Source of the DNA: Kyrpidia tusciae DSM 2912
Lineage (GTDB): Bacteria > Bacillota > Bacilli > Kyrpidiales > Kyrpidiaceae
Direction: 5' to 3'
NCBI RefSeq assembly: GCF_000092905.1
Contig: NC_014098.1
Span: 3,286,001-3,350,000, forward strand
DNA length: 64,000 nt
The position numbers were made by a program, and so were the translations under genes. Below the pieces are notes generated by a model, which was not told the origin of the DNA, made no database searches, and saw only the letters and a list, made by a program, of their open reading frames with translations. The stretch's first letter is position 1; each line of letters opens with the position of its first letter. Below are positions 1-9,427 of this stretch, in pieces.

Positions 1-255
1 GGTGTCGCGAAGTTGCAAGGTGGCATTGAGTCTCGCCGCCATTCGTTTCAATTGATCGGTGGACATCAGTTCATGGTTGAGGATGGACCAATGATGAACC
101 CCGTATCCTTCCACCCGGGCGCCGGTGGCCGAAAACGCTTTCTCCAAGAACGCCGTGGGAGCCACCGACTCCGCCAGGGTAAACTGGCCACTATACAAGG
201 AAATCCACGCCACCACCGCACAGACCGTCAAACCGAGAAAACCGATTTTTCGCAT
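1..255 (-). CDS. ywmB: YwmB-like exported protein, N-terminal part (runs off window)
   Basis: The reading frame starts at an ATG (255-253) preceded by a GGGAGGGG ribosome binding site and runs off the left edge. The first 25 or so residues form a signal peptide or anchor (MRKIGFLGL..., then hydrophobic), followed by a mature part containing [16 protein letters not shown]. This start, the size of the leader and the position just beyond ywzB and the atp operon match Bacillus ywmB (TATA-box-binding-like fold, cell-envelope protein of unknown role). Assignment rests on context plus weak similarity, because only about 85 residues are visible. Confidence 0.55.
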   Translation of the reverse strand, partial: MRKIGFLGLTVCAVVAWISLYSGQFTLAESVAPTAFLEKAFSATGARVEGYGVHHWSILNHELMSTDQLKRMAARLNATLQLRDT

Positions 256-338
256 AATGGCTTCCCCTCCCTTATCCACAGTGTGGACGGGAGGCGGGGA
301 TTTTATAGCCATCCGGCCGGGGAAACGCAGACCCTCCC

Positions 339-590
339 TCAGCCCGTGAACAGAGTTTTCAGCATGCGCCAGGCGAACATGTAGGCGCTGATGAATTGGA
401 CGAGTGTCCACGCCAGGGCGATGGCGAGGAGCAACCGCAGCACCTTGGCCTGGGGACTGCCGCCGTCTTTCAGGAAAATCCCCCATTTCACCTGGCCCAG
501 GGCGTACCAGGCGATGACCAGGGCAAAAAGAAGGAGCAAGACGGCCAGGGCGCCCGAGGGCCCGGGCGAAGGCAAGAGATCCAGGGGCAT
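339..590 (-). CDS. ywzB: DUF1146 small membrane protein (YwzB family)
   Basis: An 83-residue protein with two membrane segments (about residues 13-33 and 48-70) separated by a short basic loop ([11 protein letters not shown]). The DUF1146 pattern, with a KW..FL motif before the second helix, is visible. I chose the ATG at 590-588 because AGAGGGGGAA lies just upstream; the frame is open further upstream but that stretch lacks a family match. In Bacillus the gene lies between atpC and ywmB. Here the nuo operon and an MFS gene have been placed between it and atpC. Its function is unknown. Confidence 0.75.
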   Translation of the reverse strand: MPLDLLPSPGPSGALAVLLLLFALVIAWYALGQVKWGIFLKDGGSPQAKVLRLLLAIALAWTLVQFISAYMFAWRMLKTLFTG

Positions 591-681
591 ACCGGCATTC
601 CCCCTCTTTTGGGCGGTGGAATCGGCCCATTTTCTGTCTTCCGGCCAAGTGTCCCTTACGTCTGCCAGCAAAGGAGCATTG

Positions 682-687
682 ATTATA
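682..687 (-). promoter_or_regulatory. Candidate -10 element for ywzB
   Basis: A perfect TATAAT on the minus strand lies about 92 bases upstream of the ywzB start in an AT-richer gap. No convincing -35 element sits 17-18 bases upstream, so this is a partial promoter call only. Confidence 0.35.
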
Positions 688-730
688 TACGGGTACTCCC
701 CAAAAACTAAAGGAACGAGGAGGAAGCGCA

Positions 731-865
731 ATGTACGGTGTCTTTGGTCCTGCCACCCGCTGGGCCGTCGTGTTCCTGATCATCTTTGTCCTGTTCTTCC
801 TGATCGTGCCCCACGGCTACGGCGGCGCGGGGGGCGGTGCTGCGGCGCAGGCTGTCGCCTACTGA
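731..865 (+). CDS. Tiny YjcZ-like spore-type membrane protein
   Basis: A 44-residue plus-strand protein with an ATG and a strong GAGGAGGAAG ribosome binding site. It begins [11 protein letters not shown], continues with one very hydrophobic helix (about residues 12-26, [14 protein letters not shown]) and ends in a Gly/Ala-rich tail ([16 protein letters not shown]). Short proteins with a Gly/Tyr-rich part and a single ALIVVLFILLII-type helix are the YjcZ family of sporulation proteins in Bacilli. The order of the parts is reversed here, so I call it YjcZ-like, not a firm member. It stands alone between ywzB and the MFS gene and is followed by a GC-rich hairpin. Confidence 0.6.
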   Translation: MYGVFGPATRWAVVFLIIFVLFFLIVPHGYGGAGGGAAAQAVAY

Positions 866-884
866 GAACTGACGCCGAGTGCGG

Positions 885-910
885 GAGCCCCGGATCTCCG
901 TCCGGGGCTC
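885..910. terminator. GC-rich hairpin between convergent genes
   Basis: A perfect 10-bp stem (GAGCCCCGGA / TCCGGGGCTC) with a 6-base loop lies between the end of the tiny plus-strand gene and the end of the minus-strand MFS gene. There is no T-run on either side, so it may stall transcription or protect 3' ends and need not be a classic intrinsic terminator. Confidence 0.45.
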
Positions 911-923
911 TCGCCATGGTTCT

Positions 924-2144
924 CTAGTGGTGGGGTTTTGGCGCCGGTCGGCCCCGGGGCGACAGGGGCCGGTCTTCAGGCAGCCACCAGGCGAGCACCG
1001 CAGCCAGCAAGGGCAACGCGGCAAGAATCTCGATGGCCGTGGTGATGCCGAACCTGTCGGCCACGTATCCCGCCAAAGAGGCGCCGACGCCCCCCATTCC
1101 CACCGCCAAGCCGATCATCAGCCCCGACACAAGACCGATGCGCCCGGGCATGAGCTCCTGGCCAAAGACGACGGTAACGGCAAAGGTGGACAGGACGATA
1201 AAGCCCAGGAGCACGACGTCCACCGCCGCCCATATGCCGTGGGCATAGGGCAGAACCAAGGAAAAGGGAATGGCCCCGGCCATGGAGATGAGGATCAGCC
1301 GGCGCTTCCCGATCCGGTCCGAAAGAGGGCCGCCGATAAAAGTCCCCACCGCCCCGGCCAGAAGGAACAGGGCGGTATAGACCTCCGCCACGGAGGTGGA
1401 CAGACCCCGGACGTTCACGTAGTACAAGGGCAGAAAACCCGACAGCCCGGCCTGCATCCAGGATCGAAAGGTCACGACCGCGAGCAGAAGAACGACCGCC
1501 CCGGCCGCACCCGTCCCGCTCGCGGTGCGCACCACCCGGGGGACTTTGACCTTGGCCTTGGCCCCGTACCAGGGCACGATAGTCGCCAGCGCCCCGGCGG
1601 CGAGCATCGCCGGCACCAGCAGCCAAATGCTGCCATGAAGGCCGGTGTGAACAAACAAGAGGCTCACGACCAGAGGGGCGATGGCCTGTCCGGCGTTGCC
1701 CCCCACCTGGAAAATCGATTGGGCAGTGCCCTTTTGAGCCCCGGCCGCCAGGTGGGCCGCCCGGCTGGCCTCGGGGTGAAACGCAGCCGAGCCCGCGCCG
1801 AGCAGCGCCACCAGAACCAATAACCATCCGTAACTCGGCGCGAACCCCATGGCCGCCGCGCCGGCACCCACGACGAACTCCCCGGCGGGGAGCAGCCATG
1901 CCTTGGGGTGCCGATCCGTCCAAGCGCCAATGATCGGTTGCACCATCGAGGACGTCACGTTGGCGACAAGGACGAGCACGCCCAGCTCGATATAACTCAG
2001 CCCGAGGTGGCTTTGAAATAACGGCAGCAATGAAGGGACCAGGGTGGTCATGGTGTCGTTCAGGAAGTGGCCCAGGGATACGATCCACAAGGCCTTCCAC
2101 ACCGGCTGCCTAGCCAACGACTGTTCTGCGGTGCTCGGTTCCAC
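924..2144 (-). CDS. MFS transporter, fosmidomycin-resistance (Fsr) type
   Basis: A 406-residue, 12-helix major facilitator. The N-terminal part SLGHFLNDTMTTLVPSLLP and the following LLPLFQ are typical of the Fsr/YfnC branch. A second-half motif GPLSDRIGKRR is the MFS loop 2/3 signature. It should export a small drug-like compound by proton antiport, but the substrate cannot be read from sequence. The GTG start follows GGGGGATAGAGG, only 12 bases after the nuoN stop, so it is probably transcribed as the last gene of the nuo operon. That link to complex I may be accidental. Confidence 0.8.
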   Translation of the reverse strand: MEPSTAEQSLARQPVWKALWIVSLGHFLNDTMTTLVPSLLPLFQSHLGLSYIELGVLVLVANVTSSMVQPIIGAWTDRHPKAWLLPAGEFVVGAGAAAMGFAPSYGWLLVLVALLGAGSAAFHPEASRAAHLAAGAQKGTAQSIFQVGGNAGQAIAPLVVSLLFVHTGLHGSIWLLVPAMLAAGALATIVPWYGAKAKVKVPRVVRTASGTGAAGAVVLLLAVVTFRSWMQAGLSGFLPLYYVNVRGLSTSVAEVYTALFLLAGAVGTFIGGPLSDRIGKRRLILISMAGAIPFSLVLPYAHGIWAAVDVVLLGFIVLSTFAVTVVFGQELMPGRIGLVSGLMIGLAVGMGGVGASLAGYVADRFGITTAIEILAALPLLAAVLAWWLPEDRPLSPRGRPAPKPHH

Positions 2145-2156
2145 CCTCTATCCCCC

Positions 2157-3647
2157 CTATTGCCCAAACCAATTCAAACTCGGCAGGCTGTGCATCATCA
2201 CCCCCGGCGCCACCCCGAGACCGATGGTCCCGACCAAGGCGATGGCCACCACCAGGGCGACGGTGGCCGGCGTCCCCCACAGCTCGGGCGGCCCGTAGGG
2301 TTCTTGAAGATACATGCGCCTGATTAAGCCAAAATAGTACGCGAAAGCCATCACGCTGGTGAGAAACATCAGCCCCGCCAGCCAGTAGTACCCGGTGTTG
2401 ATCGCCCCGAGAGCGATGAAAAATTTGCCCGTGAATCCCGACGTCAAGGGCATCCCGGCCATGGCCGTGAGAAAGACGGTCATCGCCCCGGCCAAAAGTG
2501 GGGACCGGCGAAAGAGCCCGGTAAAGGCGTCCACATCCTCCGACCGGGCGTGGTGCGCCACGACGGTGAGGACCGCAAAGGCGCCCGCCGTCATCAGGGC
2601 GTAGGCGGCGAGATAAAAGTAGAGCGCCGATAAGCCTTGGAGCAGATTCCCGCCGTGATAAGCCCCCGTCAATGCGGCGAAGGGAACCAGCAGGTACCCG
2701 GCTTGCCCAATGCTTGAATAGGCGAGCATCCGCTTGACGTTGCGCTGGACGATGGCGAGAAGATTCCCCACCACCATGGTAACCGCCGCGATGCCGATCC
2801 ACAGCCCGCCCCATTCTGGAAAATGACTGGCAAATCCGTAGAGAAACACCCGGATCAGCATGGCAAAGCCCGCCGCCTTCGACGCCGCGGCCAGGAAGGC
2901 GGTGATCGGCATCGGGGCCCCTTCGTACACATCCGGCGCCCACATGTGGAAAGGCACCACTGAGATTTTGACCGAGAATCCCGCCAGCATCAAAAGCATC
3001 CCGATCACCACAATGGCCCGGTAGCTGTCCCAGGCCAGGTACAGGGCGTACCCCGCTTCGGCGAGGTTCGTGGTGCCGGTGACGCCGTAGATATAAGACA
3101 TCCCGAAGAGCACACAGGCAGTGGCAATGGCCCCGAGGACCAGGTATTTCATCGCTCCTTCGGCCGATTTCGAGGTCTTCCGGACGCCCACCAGAATATA
3201 GGAAGAAACCGAAAGAATCTCTAACCCCACGAAGAGGGTGACCAAATCCACCGACGAAGCCATGACCATGGCTCCCACCGTCGCGAAGAGCAACAGGTAC
3301 GTATATTCTCCCCGGGCCACGTCGATCTGTCCGTGCTCATCCACGGATAGGAGCAGAATCAAAAACGTGATGCCGATAAACAACAGCTTGAAGACCAGCG
3401 CATAATCGTCGAGCACATAGCTGCCGGGCCCCAGGGCCGCCGTGTGCCCAAACCGGCGAAAGACGAGCACACCCGCCCAGGCCAAAGCGATCACCCCGAG
3501 GCCGTTGGCGAGAGTCGCCCTCTTCACACCCGGCGGCAAAAGCGCATCGAGGAGCATAAGAACAAACCCTCCGCCGATCAGTACGATCTCCGGCCCCATG
3601 ACCCACCAGACTTGACTCCAAGTGAACCCTTGCAGTATCGTCGACAT
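2157..3647 (-). CDS. nuoN: NADH-quinone oxidoreductase subunit N
   Basis: A 496-residue polytopic antiporter-like subunit of the complex I membrane arm. It contains the conserved Proton_antipo_M core (VKISVVPFHMWAPDVYEGAP and the KRMLAYSSIGQAGY loop), including the lysine and histidine residues of the proton channel. Its length is normal for NuoN. It is the last nuo gene, 6 bases after nuoM, and it ends 12 bases before the MFS start. Confidence 0.96.
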   Translation of the reverse strand: MSTILQGFTWSQVWWVMGPEIVLIGGGFVLMLLDALLPPGVKRATLANGLGVIALAWAGVLVFRRFGHTAALGPGSYVLDDYALVFKLLFIGITFLILLLSVDEHGQIDVARGEYTYLLLFATVGAMVMASSVDLVTLFVGLEILSVSSYILVGVRKTSKSAEGAMKYLVLGAIATACVLFGMSYIYGVTGTTNLAEAGYALYLAWDSYRAIVVIGMLLMLAGFSVKISVVPFHMWAPDVYEGAPMPITAFLAAASKAAGFAMLIRVFLYGFASHFPEWGGLWIGIAAVTMVVGNLLAIVQRNVKRMLAYSSIGQAGYLLVPFAALTGAYHGGNLLQGLSALYFYLAAYALMTAGAFAVLTVVAHHARSEDVDAFTGLFRRSPLLAGAMTVFLTAMAGMPLTSGFTGKFFIALGAINTGYYWLAGLMFLTSVMAFAYYFGLIRRMYLQEPYGPPELWGTPATVALVVAIALVGTIGLGVAPGVMMHSLPSLNWFGQ

Positions 3648-3653
3648 CCCCCA

Positions 3654-5171
3654 TCACCCCCCGATTCCCGCAGCCAGGGCAGCCAAGGTGCCGCCTGCGG
3701 TCTGGCCGATCACCGCGGGGAATACGCCGACGCCGATGACGGCGATGAGCAGCAGTACCATTGGCAGCACTTCACTCGGCGTCCCGTCCCGAAGGCCTTC
3801 CTTGGTCGCGGGGGTCGGGCCGAAGGTGGTGCGTTGAATGGCCCACAACAGGTACACCGCCGCCAGGAGGATCCCGATGATGCCAAAAGCGGAAAGTCGA
3901 GGGAACACCGAAAAGGATCCGCTAAAAGAGAGAATCTCTCCCACAAACTGGCCCATTCCCGGCAGCCCCAGGGAGCCGAGCGCCCCCGTCAACAACAGCC
4001 CGGAGACGTGGGGCATGGGCTTGGACAGCCCGCCCAGGGCCGCCATCTCCACGGTGCCCGCCCGCTCTCCGATAATGCCGACCCCGGCGAAAAGCAGTGC
4101 CGTGAGCAGCCCGGAGGAGACCGCCACAAACAAAGCCCCCTGGAGGCCCGCTGGCGTCATGGAAGCTGCGGCTAAAAGAAAGACGCCCATGTGGCTGATG
4201 GTCGTATAAGCGAGGAGCCGCCGCCAGTCCTCTTGGACAAAGGCGATGAGTCCGGCCCACAGAATGTTAATGACGCCGATCACCGCCACCAGCAGGGCGT
4301 ACCGGGCCACCATGGCGGGCATCATCCCCCCGGCCACCCGGAGAAATAAGTACGCGCCGGTCTTTACCACCACGCCGCCGAGCAGCATATTGACCGCGGC
4401 CGGAGCTTGACTGTGTACAAAAGGGAGCCACGTGTGAAAAGGCACCAAGGCCTCTTCCACCAGGATAGCGGCAAACAGCAACAAGAACAACGCTCCGGCC
4501 ACCGGCGCCAGCCCGGCCGCCGCTCCGCCGCTGTGAAGCTGCTGGGTGAGGGAGGCGATATCAAAGGTCATGCCTCCGCCGACTTTCCCCGACAGATAAG
4601 CAATCCCAAAGAACGCCACCACCAGGCCGACGCTGGACATCCCCCGGTATATCAGAAATTTCGTTGCCGCCTTTTTCCGCTCCTCCCCGCCCCAGATCCC
4701 GATCAAAAAGTACATCGGCACCAGGGTGAGTTCCAGGAAGAAAAAGAGCAGGAACAGATCCGTGGCGGCGAATACCCCGTACAAAGCGGCCAGGAGGATC
4801 ATGAGCCAACCGTAATACTCATTGGCCCGGGTGCGGACACCGTGGGAGGCCCACACCGCGGCAAATCCCACCACTCCGGTGAGGGCGAGAAGGGGTAGAG
4901 AGAGCCCGTCCGCTCCAAAACCCAAAGTCACCTGTACCGGCATGTCCGCCAGGGCATCGCCGATGGTGAACCACGATTTGGTGAAGGCAAACTGCACGCC
5001 GCCCGCCGCCGGATCATACCCCAGATACACCACCCCAACCAGCAGGGCTGAGAGGAGACTTCCCAGGAGCGCCGCAGCCCGGGGTATGGACGAATTGTTT
5101 TTCGGAGCGAGCCAACTGGTGAGACCGGCTGCCAGCGGGATAAGAACGATCCACAACACGGCCGCATGCAT
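3654..5171 (-). CDS. nuoM: NADH-quinone oxidoreductase subunit M
   Basis: A 505-residue antiporter-like membrane subunit. Conserved features are the glutamate-containing helix (FLLFFFLELTLVPMY), VEEALVPFHTWLPFVHSQAP and the WRRLLAYTTISHMG loop. The ATG at 5171-5169 overlaps the nuoL stop in a TGATG arrangement, which implies translational coupling. The frame is open 57 codons further upstream inside nuoL, but that stretch has no family similarity. Confidence 0.96.
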   Translation of the reverse strand: MHAAVLWIVLIPLAAGLTSWLAPKNNSSIPRAAALLGSLLSALLVGVVYLGYDPAAGGVQFAFTKSWFTIGDALADMPVQVTLGFGADGLSLPLLALTGVVGFAAVWASHGVRTRANEYYGWLMILLAALYGVFAATDLFLLFFFLELTLVPMYFLIGIWGGEERKKAATKFLIYRGMSSVGLVVAFFGIAYLSGKVGGGMTFDIASLTQQLHSGGAAAGLAPVAGALFLLLFAAILVEEALVPFHTWLPFVHSQAPAAVNMLLGGVVVKTGAYLFLRVAGGMMPAMVARYALLVAVIGVINILWAGLIAFVQEDWRRLLAYTTISHMGVFLLAAASMTPAGLQGALFVAVSSGLLTALLFAGVGIIGERAGTVEMAALGGLSKPMPHVSGLLLTGALGSLGLPGMGQFVGEILSFSGSFSVFPRLSAFGIIGILLAAVYLLWAIQRTTFGPTPATKEGLRDGTPSEVLPMVLLLIAVIGVGVFPAVIGQTAGGTLAALAAGIGG

Positions 5172-7063
5172 CAGGAATGCACCCCCCACAACAACGACCA
5201 GGACACGGCGATGAGCGCGACGATCCCGAGCAGAGTGATCAGCCCGTAGGTCTGAACTTGACCGGTCTGGATTCGACGCAGAGCTGATGAGGCCGCCTTG
5301 GTGCCGCCCCCGATCAGGGTGACGATCCCGTCGATGATCCACCGGTCCACCCAGTCGAACACCCGGCCAAGGCCAAAGGCCGGACGGACAATCACCGCCT
5401 GATACAACTCGTCAAAATAGAATTTGTGAAAAGACAGGTTGTAAAGGGGGGACAGCGCCCGGCTCCAGGCTTCGGCGGAAATCGACTTCTTTCCGTACAT
5501 CAGCCAGGCCAAACCGATTCCCAGCAGGCCCACCACCGTGGACACCGCCATCACCCCCGGGCCGGCCGAAACCGCCATGGCCCCGGTCGGTTCCCCGAGA
5601 AACCGCTCCAAAGGAAGACCCGCGAAAGGCGCGCCAACCACCCCGGCCCCCAGGGCCATCAGGGCGAGAATGATCAAGGGCAGCGTCATGACCCACCCGC
5701 TCTCCCTGGGAATCCGCTCGCCCCGGTAGCGGCCGGTGAAGGTCAGGAAGAACACCCGGAAGATGTAGAAAGCAGTAAAAAACGCCGCCACGGTGCCGAG
5801 GACGTAGAGCGCCGGCCGTCCCGCCGCCAGGGTCGCGGCCAGGATGTCATCCTTGGACCAGAACCCCGCGAAGGGTGGAATGCCGGACAATGCCAAGGCC
5901 CCGAACAAGAACGTCCACGCCGTCATCGGCATCCGCCGCCAGAGCCCGCCCATCTTCGCGAGATCCTGGGTGTCCACGGCGTGGATGACACTTCCCGCCG
6001 CCAGAAACAAAAGCGCCTTGAAAAAGGCATGGGTGAATAGGTGGAATACACCGGCCGTATACGCCGCCACCCCAAGGCCCATCATCATGTACCCCAGTTG
6101 GCTGATGGTGGAATAAGCGATCACCCGCTTGATGTCCCGTTGGGTCAAGCCGATGGCCGCCCCGAGAATCGCGGTGATTCCGCCAATATAAGCCACCACG
6201 TCCAAGGCCGCCGGCGACGCGGCAAACAAGGGAAACGCCCGGGCCACCAAATACACCCCGGCCGCCACCATGGTCGCCGCGTGAATGAGGGCCGACACCG
6301 GAGTGGGGCCTTCCATGGCGTCCGGGAGCCAGACGTGTAGGGGAAACTGGGCGGATTTTCCCACCGCGCCGAAAAAAATCAATAAAGCTCCCAACGTCGC
6401 CATGCCCTGGGCACTGATCCAGCCGACCTGGAGATTCCCGGACTGGACGGCTCGGGCAATGTCTTCGTAATCAAAGGATCCCGTCGCCAGATACAGCAGG
6501 ATGATCCCCGACAGGAGCCCGACATCGCCGAGACGGGTGACGACAAAAGATTTTTTCGCCGCCGCCGCAGCCTCCGGCTTGTAGTACCAGAAGCCCACCA
6601 GCAGATACGAGCACAGCCCGACCAGCTCCCAAAACACGTACAGCTGAAGGAAATTCGGTGAGATCACCAGGCCGAGCATCGAGAAGACAAAGAGCAACAG
6701 GTACTGATAAAAGACCCCGAACCGGGGATCGCCGTGCATATATCCCCTGGAGAACAGCAGGACCAGGGTGCTGACAAAGCTGACGACCACGAGCATCAAA
6801 GCGTTCAGCGGGTTGACCTCGAACCCCACGTGCCAGGTGTGGGCCGGCCCCGGTCCGAAGGTCAGCCAGTTCCAGAGGTACGGCGGTTGTCCACCTCCCC
6901 GGGCCACGTCGCCAAAAATCATCAGCGAAAGGACCAGGGAGATCAGGGTGGCCACCACGCCGATACTCGCAGCGACCCCCTCGTGCACCCGGCGCCCCAT
7001 GGCGAGAAGCAGAAGGTACCCGATCAAGGGGACAGCGGGCACGAGCCAGGCATGCGCGATCAT
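5171..7063 (-). CDS. nuoL: NADH-quinone oxidoreductase subunit L
   Basis: A 630-residue subunit, the distal proton-pumping module of complex I. It has the NuoL N-terminal block and the core KSAQFPLHVWLPDAMEGPTPVSALIHAATMV (here split: KSAQFPLHVWLPD, then AMEGPTPVSALIHA). The KRVIAYSTISQLGYMM motif and a C-terminal lateral helix region are also present. Its length fits the family. It overlaps nuoM by one base and follows nuoK after about 54 bases. Confidence 0.97.
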   Translation of the reverse strand: MIAHAWLVPAVPLIGYLLLLAMGRRVHEGVAASIGVVATLISLVLSLMIFGDVARGGGQPPYLWNWLTFGPGPAHTWHVGFEVNPLNALMLVVVSFVSTLVLLFSRGYMHGDPRFGVFYQYLLLFVFSMLGLVISPNFLQLYVFWELVGLCSYLLVGFWYYKPEAAAAAKKSFVVTRLGDVGLLSGIILLYLATGSFDYEDIARAVQSGNLQVGWISAQGMATLGALLIFFGAVGKSAQFPLHVWLPDAMEGPTPVSALIHAATMVAAGVYLVARAFPLFAASPAALDVVAYIGGITAILGAAIGLTQRDIKRVIAYSTISQLGYMMMGLGVAAYTAGVFHLFTHAFFKALLFLAAGSVIHAVDTQDLAKMGGLWRRMPMTAWTFLFGALALSGIPPFAGFWSKDDILAATLAAGRPALYVLGTVAAFFTAFYIFRVFFLTFTGRYRGERIPRESGWVMTLPLIILALMALGAGVVGAPFAGLPLERFLGEPTGAMAVSAGPGVMAVSTVVGLLGIGLAWLMYGKKSISAEAWSRALSPLYNLSFHKFYFDELYQAVIVRPAFGLGRVFDWVDRWIIDGIVTLIGGGTKAASSALRRIQTGQVQTYGLITLLGIVALIAVSWSLLWGVHS

Positions 7064-7117
7064 ACCATCACCCTTTTCCCGTCGGTGTTATCGGCAGCTC
7101 CCTATTAATGGATGGAG

Positions 7118-7426
7118 TCACCATTTCATCAGATTCATGTCCCGCACGTCGCTGCTGTTGCGGTTCCGGTACAGGGCGATCAAGATGGCCAAGCCTACGG
7201 CCACTTCCGCCGCTGCCACAGTCATGCTGAACAGACCGAACACCTGCCCGGCCACATTGGCGCTGGCCCCGAGGCGGGAAAAGGCGATCAGGTTCAGGTT
7301 GGCGGCGTTGAGCATCAGCTCGATGGACAACAGGACGATGATGATGTTGCGCTTGGTCAGCGCCCCGTACAGCCCGATACAAAACAGAATCGCCGCCAAA
7401 GCCAGAAAGGATCCGATCGGCGCCAT
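7118..7426 (-). CDS. nuoK: NADH-quinone oxidoreductase subunit K
   Basis: A 102-residue, three-helix subunit (MrpC/NuoK fold). The two conserved membrane glutamates are visible in [14 protein letters not shown] and [12 protein letters not shown], both part of the central proton path of complex I. It lies 3 bases after the nuoJ stop. Confidence 0.96.
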   Translation of the reverse strand: MAPIGSFLALAAILFCIGLYGALTKRNIIIVLLSIELMLNAANLNLIAFSRLGASANVAGQVFGLFSMTVAAAEVAVGLAILIALYRNRNSSDVRDMNLMKW

Positions 7427-7429
7427 CCG

Positions 7430-7960
7430 CTAGTCCCCCTTTCTCGCCAGGATCACCGCGCCCACAAGGGCCACGGTGAGCAGCACCGACACCAGTTCAA
7501 AAGGCACCACATAATTGGTGAAGAGCATCTCCGCCAAGGCGGTGACGCTGTTTTGGGCCGGCCACGGGGGCTGGGCCGGGGCTGCCGGCCAGGTCGTGGT
7601 GCGGATTGCCCAAAGCATCGCGGCCCCCAGGGCCACCGCCCCCAAACCCGCCAACCATTGCCGCAGGCCAGCCCGTTCCTCTTCCTCCACTTCATCGTGC
7701 CGGGTCAACATGATGGCAAAGAGCATCAGGATCGTGATGGCCCCGGCGTAAATCAGGATTTGGGCAAAGGCGAGAAAATCCGCCCCGAGCAGGACGTACA
7801 TGCCCGCCATGCCCAGGAATACGAGGCCAATGGACAAGGCCATGTACATGACCTTGCGGAATTGCAGCAGCATCACCGCCGCCAACACGACGACGACGGC
7901 AAGCACGAAAAAGGCCACGGTCTGCCCGGTCCAGGCGAGCCCGCCAAACCAGTTAGTCAC
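7430..7960 (-). CDS. nuoJ: NADH-quinone oxidoreductase subunit J
   Basis: A 176-residue, five-helix membrane subunit with the NuoJ signature LGMAGMYVLLGADFLAFAQILIYAG (contiguous in the protein; key parts GADFLAFAQ and LIYAG). The GTG start at 7960-7958 overlaps the nuoI stop by 8 bases. A frame open further upstream inside nuoI was ignored because NuoJ proteins start directly with the first helix. It contributes the flexible pi-bulge helix that gates proton flow. Confidence 0.94.
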   Translation of the reverse strand: MTNWFGGLAWTGQTVAFFVLAVVVVLAAVMLLQFRKVMYMALSIGLVFLGMAGMYVLLGADFLAFAQILIYAGAITILMLFAIMLTRHDEVEEEERAGLRQWLAGLGAVALGAAMLWAIRTTTWPAAPAQPPWPAQNSVTALAEMLFTNYVVPFELVSVLLTVALVGAVILARKGD

Positions 7961-8417
7961 GGCCCTCACCCGCTTTCCCGACCAGGGCGGCAGGGCGCTC
8001 GGCTTCCGCAAGCTCTTTCGCCCCGTCGTGGCGGACATAGTTCTCATGGAGCCATTCGATGTTCTTGTACAACTGATCCCGGCTGTAGGCGGCCAGCTCG
8101 AACTCGTCGGTCATCTTGATCGCCTCGGTGGGACACACCTCGGTGCACAGGTCGCAGAGAATACAAATTTCAAAGCTGATATCGAAGGTGTCCAGGTGCA
8201 GTTTCCGATCTTCGCCCCGGGTCCCGGACAACGAGATGCAGCTCGTCGGGCAGATGCGGGCGCACTGCCCACAGACGATACACCGCTCGACGCTGAGCTG
8301 GTGAATCCCCCGGAAGCGTTCGGGCCACTGGGGCCGGACGTCGGGATACTGCAGGGTCACCTTCTTTTTTGGCAGTTGGCTGATGGTAACCGCCAAGCCC
8401 TTGAGAAAGCCGAACAT
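7953..8417 (-). CDS. nuoI: NADH-quinone oxidoreductase subunit I (2x 4Fe-4S)
   Basis: A 154-residue iron-sulfur subunit with two ferredoxin motifs, CIVCGQCARICP and CILCDLCTEVCP, that bind clusters N6a and N6b. These carry electrons towards NuoB. Its N-terminal amphipathic part docks to NuoH, whose gene lies just upstream (gap 4 bases). The length is normal for bacterial 11- and 14-subunit enzymes. Confidence 0.96.
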   Translation of the reverse strand: MFGFLKGLAVTISQLPKKKVTLQYPDVRPQWPERFRGIHQLSVERCIVCGQCARICPTSCISLSGTRGEDRKLHLDTFDISFEICILCDLCTEVCPTEAIKMTDEFELAAYSRDQLYKNIEWLHENYVRHDGAKELAEAERPAALVGKAGEGRD

Positions 8418-8421
8418 GATC

Positions 8422-9426
8422 TCACCCCGCGTTCACCCAATATTTAATGACGCTGGTCAAAACGATGTTGACGAGCGCCAGGGGCAAGAGAAACTTCCAA
8501 CTGAAGCTCATCAACTGGTCGGCCCGGATCCGGGGCATGGTCGCCCGAAGCCAGACAAAGAAAAAGATGAACGCCGTGACCTTGATGGTAAACCACAGCC
8601 ACCCAGGCAGGAGGGGGCCCGACCAGCCGCCGAAAAAGAGGGTGGCCCCAAGGCAGGAGATGGCGAACACGTACAGGTATTCGGCGAGCATGTACAAGGC
8701 GAAGCGGAACCCCGAATACTCGGTGTGGTACCCCGCGACCAGCTCCGACTCCGCTTCCGGAAGGTCGAACGGGGTCCGGTTCACTTCCGCCGTGGCCGCC
8801 ACAATAAACACGCAGAACCCCAGGAACTGCGGGATGATAAACCACATAAACCGCTCCTGGGCTGCAACGATATCGGCGATGTTGAGAGATCCCGCCAAAA
8901 GGATGACCCCCAGCAGAGACATCCCCAGAGGGATCTCATAACTGATCATCTGGGCGGCGGAACGCATGCCGCCGAGAAGAGAGTACTTGTTGTTGGACGC
9001 CCAACCGCCGAGCATGATCCCGACGATGGTGATGGACGACAGGGCCAGGTAGTACAGCAATGCCACGGAGATGTCTGCCGTAAACACGTGACTGGCCGAC
9101 CAGGGAATGACCGCGAGCACCACGAAGCTCGGGATAAACGCGATGATGGGCGCGATGAGAAACAAAGGTTTGTCCGCCTCGGCCGGCACGATGTCCTCTT
9201 TGGTCAGCAGCTTCAGAACATCGGCAAAGGATTGGAACAAGCCCAAGGGGCCCACGCGGTTGGGCCCGATCCGCAGCTGCATCCACCCGATGACCTTTCG
9301 CTCGAAGTAGAGCATGTACGTCACCACGCCGAGAACAAAAAGCAGCACAATCACGGCACCGGCGACCATTTTGAGCACCGTTCCCCAGGTGAGGGCCTGA
9401 TGGACCCAGTCGAAGAATTGGACCAT
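8422..9426 (-). CDS. nuoH: NADH-quinone oxidoreductase subunit H
   Basis: A 334-residue membrane subunit linking the quinone pocket to the membrane arm. Family signatures include RKVIGWMQLRIGPNRVGP near the N-terminus, then EVNRTPFDLPEAESELV and GYHTEYSGFRFA in the charged quinone-site loop. One base separates it from the nuoD stop. Confidence 0.97.
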   Translation of the reverse strand: MVQFFDWVHQALTWGTVLKMVAGAVIVLLFVLGVVTYMLYFERKVIGWMQLRIGPNRVGPLGLFQSFADVLKLLTKEDIVPAEADKPLFLIAPIIAFIPSFVVLAVIPWSASHVFTADISVALLYYLALSSITIVGIMLGGWASNNKYSLLGGMRSAAQMISYEIPLGMSLLGVILLAGSLNIADIVAAQERFMWFIIPQFLGFCVFIVAATAEVNRTPFDLPEAESELVAGYHTEYSGFRFALYMLAEYLYVFAISCLGATLFFGGWSGPLLPGWLWFTIKVTAFIFFFVWLRATMPRIRADQLMSFSWKFLLPLALVNIVLTSVIKYWVNAG

Positions 9427-9427
9427 G

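Noticed and set aside
924-2144. MFS gene as part of a complex I-linked system
   Set aside because: Only 12 bases from nuoN and same direction, but sequence is an ordinary Fsr-type exporter; adjacency alone does not show a functional link.
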